Counted from the stretch's first letter, positions 1 through 7,778 are shown. The stretch is 9,641 bases of DNA from JAGTVG01 sp964389805 (GCA_964389805.1 CAYMFU010000116.1:1-9641); one strand, 5' to 3'. Numbers and translations are program-made. Notes: generated by a model from the letters alone, not told the origin.

Positions 1-1
1 A

Positions 2-1612
2 AAGTTCAGGATCCGAAGTTCCAGCCCATCAAATGGGGGTTTATTACTGGACGACCTGGTTTTACTGGATAATTCATCCATGGAGATATTGGATCTCAAT
101 TCCCACAAATTAAAATTGCCAGTGCTTATTGATAAACCTCAAAATACCATACAGAAGATCTCAGTAATAACGAATGGAGAAAGTGAACCTGGATTGCTTG
201 AAAATATAAAGATCCGTTTTAAGCATCCAAATGATTCGCAAACGATTAAATCTGTACAGGTTTTTTACACAGGATCGAATCCTCATTTCAATACAGATTC
301 AGAAATCATAAATATTGATAACCCTGATTCATTAGTAGAAATAAAAGGAAATCAATTTTTACATCATGGAGAGAATAATTTCTGGATAAGTGTTTCCTTG
401 CCGGCTCAATCAGATATCAGATCTTATTTTTATTCATTAATAGAAGAAGTGAAGATTTCTGGTGTAATATATCCAGGTCATGATGAAGATTTTACATACA
501 AACACCGATTCGGTCTTGCATTAAGAAGCCACAATGACGATGGTGTACATACATACAGGATACCTGGACTGGTCACCACAAATAACAGGACTCTAATCGC
601 CGTATATGATATTCGCAGAAACAGCTCTACAGATCTTCAGGGGGATATAGATATAGGGATGAGTCGAAGTTTCAATGGCGGTCAGACCTGGGAACCAATG
701 AAAGTGGTTATGGATATGGGCAATTGGGGAGGATTATCGGAAGAAGAAAATGGCATAGGCGATCCATCAGTTCTTGTTGACAGAGAGTCAAATGCAATAT
801 GGATTGCAGGCGTATGGGCACATGGCCATAGAGACAGACGGAATTGGACTGAATCAAAACCGGGATTGGATCCAACACAAACGAGTCAGTTTATGTTGGT
901 AAAATCAATAGATGATGGCAAATCCTGGGGTGAACCGATAAACATTACGAATCAGGTAAAAATAGAGGAATGGAGCTTGTTGTTACAAGGCCCTGGTAAG
1001 GGAATTACACTAGCTGATGGCACCCTTGTATTCCCGGCCCAGTTTAAGGATTCCAACAAGGTTCCTTATTCTACAATAATATGGAGCAAAGATCAAGGGC
1101 TGTCCTGGAAAACAGGGACTGGTGCTAAGTCTAATACAACTGAATCCCAGGTCATAGAACTTGAAAATGGAGATCTGATGTTGAATATGAGAGATAATCG
1201 AAACAGAGAAGACAAATCGGATGGAAATGGCCGCTCGGTTGCAATAACCTCTGACTTAGGGAAGACATGGATTGAAAATAATGCCGCAAAAGGAGTATTG
1301 ATCGAACCGGTTTGTATGGCAAGTATTATTAAGGAAGATTTTATAATTAATGGCATTTCTCAAAAACTGGTATTATTCAGCAATCCGGCTTCAAAATATC
1401 AGAGAAAAAATATAAGCATTAGGCTAAGTTTCGATGATGCCAAGACCTGGCCGGAAAAGTATACAAAACTACTGGATGAAGAGGTGGGGAGAGGTTATTC
1501 TTGTATGACAAAAATAGATGAACAACATATTGGGATTTTATATGAAAGCAGCAGGGCAGACTTAGTTTTTCAAGTTATCAATATTGAGGAAATTATAAAA
1601 ACTGGCAATTAA
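2..1612 (+). CDS. Exo-alpha-sialidase (GH33), multidomain, 5' end outside the window
   Basis: This enzyme hydrolyses terminal alpha-linked sialic acid from glycans and probably acts in the periplasm, at the surface or outside the cell. Numbering is from the Met codon at position 80. Residues about 20-140 resemble the BNR-associated N-terminal domain of Bacteroides sialidases; the six-bladed propeller follows. YRIP (159-162) supplies the first arginine (R160). D185 in SSTDLQGD is the likely acid/base. E355 (ESQVIE) and Y473 (GRGYS) form the nucleophile pair. R371 and R442 complete the arginine triad. Asp-boxes lie at SFNGGQTW, SIDDGKSW, SKDQGLSW, TSDLGKTW and the weaker SFDDAKTW. The 26 codons before Met80 are open and in frame, and read as the last strands of a jelly-roll domain (GGLLLDDLVL), so Met80 is probably internal. 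The stop faces the cyclase gene's stop across 19 bp. The full catalytic set argues against a non-sialidase BNR protein. The signal peptide, if any, is not in view. Confidence 0.93.
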   Translation, partial: KFRIRSSSPSNGGLLLDDLVLLDNSSMEILDLNSHKLKLPVLIDKPQNTIQKISVITNGESEPGLLENIKIRFKHPNDSQTIKSVQVFYTGSNPHFNTDSEIINIDNPDSLVEIKGNQFLHHGENNFWISVSLPAQSDIRSYFYSLIEEVKISGVIYPGHDEDFTYKHRFGLALRSHNDDGVHTYRIPGLVTTNNRTLIAVYDIRRNSSTDLQGDIDIGMSRSFNGGQTWEPMKVVMDMGNWGGLSEEENGIGDPSVLVDRESNAIWIAGVWAHGHRDRRNWTESKPGLDPTQTSQFMLVKSIDDGKSWGEPINITNQVKIEEWSLLLQGPGKGITLADGTLVFPAQFKDSNKVPYSTIIWSKDQGLSWKTGTGAKSNTTESQVIELENGDLMLNMRDNRNREDKSDGNGRSVAITSDLGKTWIENNAAKGVLIEPVCMASIIKEDFIINGISQKLVLFSNPASKYQRKNISIRLSFDDAKTWPEKYTKLLDEEVGRGYSCMTKIDEQHIGILYESSRADLVFQVINIEEIIKTGN

Positions 1613-1631
1613 GTTCAAATGCAAAACGTGA

Positions 1632-2726
1632 TCAATCTTTGTTCTCTACTGAAACAACCTTTACCTTATTGGTTTTTCCCTTAAGGGCGAGCTCGCCGAT
1701 ATTTTTAATTTGATATGAATTGTACTCTGGTAATAGGTGAATAACATCTTCCGAAACCAATAACTCAGCATTGTATTCATTACATATTTCTTGTATTCTT
1801 GAGGCTGTATTAAGCACATCACCTGAATATACGATGTCTCTTTTCATGATACCAATTTCACCCACCGTAACAATACCACAATGAATGCCAGCTTTAAATT
1901 CCGGAATAATATTATATATATTCGAGAATTTTTCCTTTTGTTGTGCTATACTGTTTTTGATTTCGAAAAAACAAGAAATGCAGATGTCATTGTTTATGAC
2001 CTTTTCAGTTTCCCACGACACCACGATCTCATCACCTACGTATTGATAGATCTCTCCCAGGTGATTGATAATCGGATCGGTTATAATACCATAAAAGTCA
2101 TTCAGAAGATTATAATATTTTGTATGTCCTAAATTCTCAGCAATACTTGTAGATGATTTCAAGTCAAGAAACATGAAAATCCTTTTTTCTTCTCTGGGAT
2201 TATAGTACTTGCCCCGAATGAATTTCAAGAGATTTCCAGGGCCGAATTTATCATTTATTTGAAGGATGAATTGGGTGGTGGAAATAATTATCAACCATAT
2301 AATCAAATTCTTAATTTGCCAGATGGCGAGCATGTTGTTCATTGTGGCTGCAAGCACTTCCTTTGAGTAAAAAGATGATTTTAGGTTGGATGAAAAAACG
2401 AATATGGATATACTGAAAGAAATGATGATATAGACCAGTAGAAAACCAATAGCAGTATAAATTATCCCAAAATAAAAGGGTCGATTCCTGGTTTTATTAC
2501 TAACAGAAAAAATAAGAAAAGGACCACCCAGTATACCTGCAAATATACCGGCATACATGTTGATAAATATATTGAATCCGATATCTATTTCTGATGCAAT
2601 TAAAGGTGCATGGAGCCGGACGGCATAATATTCATATATAAAAAATACTACCGACAATATTGTCCAGCTTATAATAATGGTCATTAACCGTTTAACTTTA
2701 ATCTTAAGAAAAGCTGAAATCTCCAT
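1632..2726 (-). CDS. Membrane-bound class III adenylate/guanylate cyclase
   Basis: This is a predicted inner-membrane signalling enzyme making a cyclic nucleotide from ATP or GTP. The N-terminal half has about four hydrophobic helices (roughly 14-36, 52-76, 84-111 and 128-155) and no recognised sensor domain. The cyclase homology domain spans about 182-360. The two metal-binding aspartates are present: D188 in FLDLKSST and D232 in YVGDE. The transition-state pair is N306 and R310 in LNTASR. The usual substrate-selecting Lys before the second Asp is Gln228 (QYVGD), and the partner position four residues before D303 is Val299, so ATP versus GTP preference cannot be read off. The start at 2726 has no clear ribosome site, as is usual in Bacteroidota. 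The gene is transcribed alone, divergent from the META lipoprotein gene and convergent with the sialidase gene. Family assignment is firm; substrate and stimulus are unknown. Confidence 0.9.
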   Translation of the reverse strand: MEISAFLKIKVKRLMTIIISWTILSVVFFIYEYYAVRLHAPLIASEIDIGFNIFINMYAGIFAGILGGPFLIFSVSNKTRNRPFYFGIIYTAIGFLLVYIIISFSISIFVFSSNLKSSFYSKEVLAATMNNMLAIWQIKNLIIWLIIISTTQFILQINDKFGPGNLLKFIRGKYYNPREEKRIFMFLDLKSSTSIAENLGHTKYYNLLNDFYGIITDPIINHLGEIYQYVGDEIVVSWETEKVINNDICISCFFEIKNSIAQQKEKFSNIYNIIPEFKAGIHCGIVTVGEIGIMKRDIVYSGDVLNTASRIQEICNEYNAELLVSEDVIHLLPEYNSYQIKNIGELALKGKTNKVKVVSVENKD

Positions 2727-3206
2727 GAACTCTGATGAATTTATTCCGTGATTTTATGATCTTGTTGTATTGATAAGAATCTGACTCATAAATTAATGAA
2801 TATATTTCAACATCATAAATGAAGTTAAGAATTATTCCCTGAAAAATTTCATTTACCTATCCTGGAATATGACCTTGTGAGAGTCAAGCCTCTATTATCT
2901 GGATTAAAAAATATTTATTGAATATTTGTTAATAATTTTAATTCCTAAAAAATCTTAATCTGCCATGTATTTGTCCTGGATGTTATATCAGGGCATGGAT
3001 ATATTTGAAATCTCTAGCTTCAGCTTTTTCTATTTTGATGTCCATACAGGTGAAATTTTTAAAAAACGAAAAATCAGATATTAGCTTCATGCAAAAATAT
3101 CGTATTTTTAGTATTGGGTATGAATTATATAAGGTAATAGATTTCAATTCTCAATCTATAATTAGAACTTAATTTAATTCTGTGATATCGTATAAAAACA
3201 GGCATC
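2727..3206. other. 480-bp AT-rich divergent intergenic region
   Basis: This stretch separates the divergent cyclase and META lipoprotein genes and must hold both promoters. I found no well-spaced Bacteroidota promoter (TTTG, 19-21 bp, TAnnTTTG). The best octamer, TATATTTG at 3000-3007, has its nearest upstream TTTG (2970-2973) 26 bp away, which is too far. It contains an AT-only inverted repeat (2909-2927), an 8-bp direct repeat TCATAAAT (2786-2793 and 2813-2820) that may be chance, and a 39-codon open frame at 2965-3084 with no recognisable family. No tRNA-like or riboswitch-like structure was recognised by eye. Confidence 0.6.
2909..2927. repeat. AT-only inverted repeat, 7-bp arms
   Basis: Arms AAATATT (2909-2915) and AATATTT (2921-2927) are perfect reverse complements around the 5-nt spacer TATTG. 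It lies in the divergent intergenic region, about 180 bp upstream of the cyclase start and 280 bp upstream of the lipoprotein start. It could be an operator or a bent AT-rich site. An arm this short made only of A and T is also likely by chance. Confidence 0.3.
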
Positions 3207-4058
3207 ATGAAGAATCTATTGATACTAATTATTTACATTCTCTATATTTCAGTATTTACAGTCGGGTGTAACCTGGCGGAAAAAAAGAAAAATACGGAGG
3301 CCGGTAACTCAGAGGTTAGCAATGAAACAGGTACTTCTATGCCGCAAAGTGAATCCCGGAGCATAACGTTTAAAATGAAACTATGGCAACAGGGGATCGA
3401 TTTTTATGCCAGGGGTAATGAACCTTCATGGGCAGTTGATATCGATATAGAAAATGGAATAAAGTTTTCGAACTTAGATGGATTGGTTATTGAGATAGAG
3501 TCGTTGAATGTTCATCAGGCTGCAGATGCCATGGTGACAAGAATTTCTGGTAGGAGTGATTTAGGTGAGATCATAGTAATCATCAATGAAGAAGATTGTA
3601 ACGATACAATGTCTGATGAAAAATTCAGAAATTCTGTTAATGTAGAAATAAAGAGGGGCGGGGATAGTGAATCTGAGATCTATACAGGGTGCGGCCAATA
3701 TGTTCCTGATTATTCATTGCACGATATTTGGGTGCTAGTAGAGGCTAACGGTAAAAAGATCAATGGCGATAGGTTTCCCGAAAAGGGAATTCCTACTTTT
3801 GAGTTTTATGTAGAGGAAGGAAGAATAAGCGGACATGCAGGATGCAATAACATCAATGGCAATTTCTATAGGGCCGGGAAGGATATACTTCATTTCGAAC
3901 CTTTCGCAATGACCCGTATGATGTGTCCTGATATGGAAATTGAAAACCTGATTGCACAATCTGTTGCAGGTAAGAGAATGAAATATGAAATAAAAGATCT
4001 TAAATTAATGCTTATGGGATATGATGGTGCCGAGCTAATTTTTAAGAAAATCGATTAA
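3207..4058 (+). CDS. Lipoprotein with COG3650-like and META (HslJ-like) domains
   Basis: This is a predicted envelope lipoprotein of unknown molecular role. A hydrophobic leader (residues 3-19) ends at VGC with Cys21 as the likely lipidation site; Thr at -3 makes the lipobox imperfect. A polar, Ser/Glu-rich linker follows to about 52. Residues about 63-163 match the COG3650-type pattern: GNEPSW near the start, then CNDTMSD (131-137) and a closing GCG (161-163), with Cys131 and Cys162 possibly disulfide-bonded. Residues about 171-280 are a META domain (DUF306), with IWVLVEANGK, the signature GHAGCNNINGNF (209-220) and FAMTRMMCPD (233-242); Cys213 and Cys240 may pair. META proteins include E. 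coli HslJ, linked to heat and novobiocin tolerance, but biochemical function is unsettled. It is the first of four plus-strand genes, 172 bp before the next. A weak hairpin follows, so it may be transcribed separately. Confidence 0.85.
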   Translation: MKNLLILIIYILYISVFTVGCNLAEKKKNTEAGNSEVSNETGTSMPQSESRSITFKMKLWQQGIDFYARGNEPSWAVDIDIENGIKFSNLDGLVIEIESLNVHQAADAMVTRISGRSDLGEIIVIINEEDCNDTMSDEKFRNSVNVEIKRGGDSESEIYTGCGQYVPDYSLHDIWVLVEANGKKINGDRFPEKGIPTFEFYVEEGRISGHAGCNNINGNFYRAGKDILHFEPFAMTRMMCPDMEIENLIAQSVAGKRMKYEIKDLKLMLMGYDGAELIFKKID

Positions 4059-4085
4059 AAACTAAAAATCAGGTTATATATGTGT

Positions 4086-4107
4086 TTCTTGTCCCTGTAT
4101 ACAAGAA
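4086..4107 (+). terminator. Hairpin after the META lipoprotein gene, possible terminator
   Basis: Arms TTCTTGT (4086-4092) and ACAAGAA (4101-4107) are perfect complements around an 8-nt loop, 28 bp past the stop at 4058. The following bases (TAATCTTCTC) are only moderately T-rich, so an intrinsic terminator is plausible but not convincing. Confidence 0.35.
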
Positions 4108-4216
4108 TAATCTTCTCATTATCAAAATAACTAAGCCTGTATTTCTGGTTCTCTTCTTTTAATATATTGATATTCAAAGATCATCAAAGTATGAAGGTTT
4201 AAGCTTAGAATTTTTT

Positions 4217-4224
4217 TATTTTTG
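4217..4224 (+). promoter_or_regulatory. TATTTTTG, candidate Bacteroidota -7 element
   Basis: The octamer fits TAnnTTTG, the -7 element used by the primary sigma factor in Bacteroidota. It ends 6 bp before the ATG at 4231, so transcription from it would give an almost leaderless mRNA. No TTTG sits 19-21 bp upstream, and the element lies in a T run where chance matches are likely. It is recorded as a weak candidate. Confidence 0.2.
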
Positions 4225-4230
4225 AATCAT

Positions 4231-6411
4231 ATGAAATCTCAATCTAGTTGTACCCGGTTCATCCTAATATTTTTTATTTTATTTACGGTTAATTCTTGTC
4301 AATCTACCAGGAGCGTTATTATAAAATATGATTCAGATAGTCCTGTATTAACTTTTGCAATATCCAAACTTTCTTCAATCCTTGAATCATCAGGATATAA
4401 TGTTTATATAGAAGATTTTAAGTTTACAAACGGCCCGAAAATAGTCCTTGAATCCTCGGAAATTTTAGCAACAGGAAAAGATCAGCTATCTAGTGATGCT
4501 CAACTGCATATTCTAAATATAGATGGATATATACTTTCTAGAAAATATGGGTTTATTCAAATCATCGGAACGAATGATCGTGGATGTTTATACGGGGTCA
4601 TGGATTTAATTGATCAGTTAAAATTGACTCCGGATTTGAATCATTTAAATGATAATCAGGTGAATCCGGCTCTTCAGTTCAGAGCTATTAAGTTTAATCT
4701 GCCATGGGCACCTTACCGGCCTGGGCCGGCTACAGAAATTCATGATGAAACATGCAGAGATTTAAAATTCTGGGAGTCATTTCTTGATATGATGGTCGAA
4801 AACCGGTTTAATGCATTATCCCTTTGGAGTACTCATATATTCCCATACATGATCCGCTCGAAAAATTATCCTGAAGCCACACCATTTAATGAAAGTGAAC
4901 TCAATGAATGGAAGAATTTCTGGAAGACGCTATTTCGAATGGCTAAAGATCGGGGAATCGAAACATATCTCGTTAATTGGAATATTGTTGTTTCTGAAGC
5001 ATTTGCGAATCATTATGAAGCGAAGATACATGATGACAGATCAGCCCTGGTCAGAAAATATACCGCGGAATCCGTCACACAGTTAATCAATGAGTATGAT
5101 GACCTTACAGGCCTGGGTGTTACCCTTGCCGATTGGATGGGCAACTGGGGAGATGATAAAATGACACCCGAGGAAAGGGAAAAATGGATTGAGGACACAT
5201 TTATTGAGGGTATGAATAAAGCAGACCGGAAGATAAAATTCATTCATAGGGCTGTACTGGCAGGTGATCCTGGAGAAATGAGAAAGGTTATAGATAAAGC
5301 CAACCTTCCTGAAAAGACTGTTGTTGAGGTAAAATTTAACTGGTCACATGGGCATTCAACCCCTAAATTGTCAATAACACATGCCAATGACGAAGGTTCA
5401 ATCATGCGTGATTTCTGGGATCCTGATCCAACAAATTATTTTATAGCATGGATGATCAGAAATGAAGATTTCTTCGTGCTTCGTTGGGGGAATCCTGAAT
5501 TTATCAAGAGCCATATTCTAACGAATAACCACAAATATGTGGATGGCTATTTTATAGGTTCTGAGGGCTATATCCCAGCGGTGGATTATTCTACTATTGA
5601 TCTTCAGAACAAATCATGGGAATATGCATTTCAAAAACAGTGGTTATTCTATAGTCTTTGGGGAAGGTTAATGTATGATCCATCTGAGCCCGATGAATCT
5701 CTAAACAGGCTTTTTAAAATTCGATACCCAGAAGTTGATGCTGTCAAATTGCAGAGAGCTTATTCAATCGCTTCCGATGTTCCTCTGAATATTGCATCTT
5801 TTTATAAGGGGACCTGGGACTTTACCTTATACTCAGAGGGATTCCTGGCACCCTGGCAATATGGTTACGATGATGGGAATTCCCCATTCATTTCCATTGA
5901 AGAATTGATGAACCATGAAACGCTGGACCAGGATTATCTATCCATTACAAGCTATTGTAATACGATAATTAATAAAAATGATGTTGATCCAGATAAAACG
6001 AGTCCTCTTGAGTTGGCAGATTATATTTCAAAAAATTGCCTGACTGGTATTGATTTAATTGAAGAGCTTAGACTGGCCAATAATGAGGCAACACTAAACT
6101 CTGAACTGGATGATCTGGAAACATGGTGTTATCTTGGATTTTATTTTGCCGATAAGATCCGGGCAGGCGTTTCAACAAAGTTGTATATCCTTTTGGGTAA
6201 GGAAGATTACAAGCAAACTTCATTGGAATACCTGGGAAAATGTATAAATCACTGGAATCAAATTATTCTACATACAAAAGACCGATACAAACCAATGCCT
6301 TATGTGAGTATGGGGCATCATGAACCAAGATGGCCGGAATTCACCTCTTTCCACTGGAAATATTTTATGAATGAGGTTGAAGCCGATTTAGAATATGTTA
6401 AAAAACTCTAA
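4231..6411 (+). CDS. Lipoprotein glycoside hydrolase, alpha-glucuronidase (GH67-like) type
   Basis: This is a predicted envelope-anchored glycosidase of unknown substrate. The hydrophobic leader ends at VNSC with Cys23 as likely lipid anchor; no acidic surface-export signal follows, so periplasmic orientation is as likely as surface display. Residues about 28-140 look like the alpha/beta domain preceding the barrel in GH67, GH20 and GH84 enzymes, ending in IIGTNDRGCLYGVMDL. From about 148 comes a TIM-barrel-like region opening with LQFRAIKFNLPW. It includes ENRFNALSLW (190-199), VTLADWMGNWGDD (297-309), an acid-rich RDFWDPD (393-399) and IGSEGY (442-447). A helical C-terminal part runs from about 480 to 726. 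The length fits GH67 (about 700), but I cannot name catalytic acids safely. ATG 4231 is preferred; the frame could also open at TTG 4222, only 9 bp upstream, but that adds charged residues before the leader. Neighbours are a lipoprotein gene upstream and a transporter gene downstream; a sialidase gene lies 2.6 kb away. Confidence is high for a glycoside hydrolase fold and low for any specificity. Confidence 0.72.
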   Translation: MKSQSSCTRFILIFFILFTVNSCQSTRSVIIKYDSDSPVLTFAISKLSSILESSGYNVYIEDFKFTNGPKIVLESSEILATGKDQLSSDAQLHILNIDGYILSRKYGFIQIIGTNDRGCLYGVMDLIDQLKLTPDLNHLNDNQVNPALQFRAIKFNLPWAPYRPGPATEIHDETCRDLKFWESFLDMMVENRFNALSLWSTHIFPYMIRSKNYPEATPFNESELNEWKNFWKTLFRMAKDRGIETYLVNWNIVVSEAFANHYEAKIHDDRSALVRKYTAESVTQLINEYDDLTGLGVTLADWMGNWGDDKMTPEEREKWIEDTFIEGMNKADRKIKFIHRAVLAGDPGEMRKVIDKANLPEKTVVEVKFNWSHGHSTPKLSITHANDEGSIMRDFWDPDPTNYFIAWMIRNEDFFVLRWGNPEFIKSHILTNNHKYVDGYFIGSEGYIPAVDYSTIDLQNKSWEYAFQKQWLFYSLWGRLMYDPSEPDESLNRLFKIRYPEVDAVKLQRAYSIASDVPLNIASFYKGTWDFTLYSEGFLAPWQYGYDDGNSPFISIEELMNHETLDQDYLSITSYCNTIINKNDVDPDKTSPLELADYISKNCLTGIDLIEELRLANNEATLNSELDDLETWCYLGFYFADKIRAGVSTKLYILLGKEDYKQTSLEYLGKCINHWNQIILHTKDRYKPMPYVSMGHHEPRWPEFTSFHWKYFMNEVEADLEYVKKL

Positions 6412-6469
6412 GATCTTCCTATAGAAATCTTTCGGGTATCGGAAAACATCCTACAATTCATTGATTTTT

Positions 6470-6500
6470 TTTGGTTTACAAGTTAGTTACGGCTAATTTG
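6470..6500 (+). promoter_or_regulatory. Candidate promoter for the MFS gene
   Basis: A TTTG at 6470-6473 is followed, after exactly 19 bp, by CTAATTTG at 6493-6500. The spacing and both TTTG parts match the Bacteroidota -33/-7 pattern, but the TA of the -7 element is replaced by CT. It would give a leader of about 45 nt before the ATG at 6552. Confidence 0.25.
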
Positions 6501-6551
6501 GGAAGTTTATAGATTTAATAAACTCCTTATTGAACACCAATTTGGTTTAAC

Positions 6552-7778
6552 ATGAATAGTGATGACTCGATGAAAAACCAGAAGTGGATATTGACCATTA
6601 TCGTTTTATCTCAATTTTGCTGTATCTCATTATGGTTTGCCGGGAATGCAGTAATGAATGATTTAATAGTTGTTTATCAGCTTAAGGGAAGTGCTTTGGG
6701 ACATCTGACTTCTGTGGTTCAATTTGGCTTTATATCGGGCACACTATTATTTGCCATTTTGACAATTTCAGATCGGTTTTCTCCATCCAAGGTCTTTTTC
6801 ATTAGTGCCCTTCTCGGAGCATTTTTTAATTTTCTTATAATATTTGAAGGCAACAGCTATTTAAGCTTGATCATCTTACGCTTTCTGACCGGATTTTTCC
6901 TGGCAGGCATATATCCTGTTGGAATGAAGATTGCTGCTGATTATTACCATAAAGGATTAGGTATTTCACTTGGCTTTCTGGTAGGAGCTTTAGTGGTTGG
7001 GACAGGTTTTCCACATATTTTAAAAGGATTCACTACGGATCTGCCATGGCGATCTGTAATAATTATTACATCTGTGCTTGCATTTCTAGGAGGTATAATT
7101 TTGCTGGTTTTCGTTAAAAACGGACCATATAGAAAACCCAGACAACATTTCGACCTGTCAGTCTTTATCCGCGTGTTTAAGAACCCGGAGTTTAGATCTG
7201 CAGCGTTTGGATATTTTGGTCATATGTGGGAATTATATGCCTTTTGGGCCTTTATTCCTCTAATTTTGATTACGTATCAAAATATGCATCCCACCGCATT
7301 TCTCAACGTTCCGCTATTATCATTCATCATTATATCCTCCGGAGGCATTGCCTGTGTTATGGGGGGGTATGTCTCATTGAGACTAGGGATTAAATCAACT
7401 GCCTTTTCAGCATTATTACTCTCCTGCATATGTTGCCTGATTTCTCCTATTATGTTTTTTACAGAAAATACCATGTTGTTTGTAGCTTACCTTATCATGT
7501 GGGGGATGGTTGTCATAGCCGATTCTCCTTTGTTTTCCACCCTTGTCGCAAACAATGTCGATCATGAATCTAAAGGTACCGCCTTAACAATTGTAAACTG
7601 TATCGGATTCTCCATAACAATTATCAGTATACAGTTGTTAAACATAATGTCTGATTTTATAAATCCTGAAATGATGTACGTGCTACTGGCGGTTGGACCA
7701 ATTCTCGGTTTAATTGCCTTAAGAAACAGAAAACCTAATAGTGCTGCGATGTCTTATGGTTATGATGTTCATCAATAA
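6552..7778 (+). CDS. Major facilitator superfamily (MFS) transporter
   Basis: This is an inner-membrane secondary transporter with about 12 hydrophobic segments in 408 residues, the normal MFS length. The loop between helices 2 and 3 carries ISDRFSPSK (72-80), a degenerate motif A with the conserved DR. Helix 4 has LRFLTGFFLAGIYPVGMK (109-126) with the motif-B Arg110. A longer polar loop at about 189-213 joins the two halves. Helix 10-11 contains ADSPLFSTLVANN and KGTALTIVN. Met1 and Met7 (ATG at 6570) are both usable starts; the first is chosen for lack of contrary evidence. The gene is 140 bp after the glycosidase gene and 84 bp before the bestrophin gene. The substrate cannot be read from sequence. 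Uptake of a sugar or sugar acid released by the upstream enzyme is a proximity-based guess; anion or drug transport is equally possible. Confidence 0.88.
   Translation: MNSDDSMKNQKWILTIIVLSQFCCISLWFAGNAVMNDLIVVYQLKGSALGHLTSVVQFGFISGTLLFAILTISDRFSPSKVFFISALLGAFFNFLIIFEGNSYLSLIILRFLTGFFLAGIYPVGMKIAADYYHKGLGISLGFLVGALVVGTGFPHILKGFTTDLPWRSVIIITSVLAFLGGIILLVFVKNGPYRKPRQHFDLSVFIRVFKNPEFRSAAFGYFGHMWELYAFWAFIPLILITYQNMHPTAFLNVPLLSFIIISSGGIACVMGGYVSLRLGIKSTAFSALLLSCICCLISPIMFFTENTMLFVAYLIMWGMVVIADSPLFSTLVANNVDHESKGTALTIVNCIGFSITIISIQLLNIMSDFINPEMMYVLLAVGPILGLIALRNRKPNSAAMSYGYDVHQ

Noticed and set aside
1093..1356. 87-codon open frame antisense to the sialidase
   Set aside because: It lies wholly inside a well-supported sialidase propeller and resembles no known family.
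1881..2132. 83-codon open frame antisense to the cyclase
   Set aside because: It is opposite the conserved catalytic domain on the other strand; the sequence is a by-product of that coding frame.
2970..3007. Bacteroidota promoter made of TTTG (2970-2973) and TATATTTG (3000-3007)
   Set aside because: The gap is 26 bp against the usual 19-21, and it would leave an unexplained leader of about 200 nt before the lipoprotein gene.
3735..3959. 74-codon open frame antisense to the META domain
   Set aside because: It overlaps the conserved META signature and has no recognisable features of its own.
4222..4224. TTG as the start codon of the GH67-like gene
   Set aside because: ATG at 4231 is in frame, gives a clean lipoprotein leader, and does not require a rare start codon.
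4889..5243. Two short open frames (65 and 76 codons, one on each strand) within the GH67-like gene
   Set aside because: Both lie inside the barrel-coding region of a long coherent gene and look like shadows.
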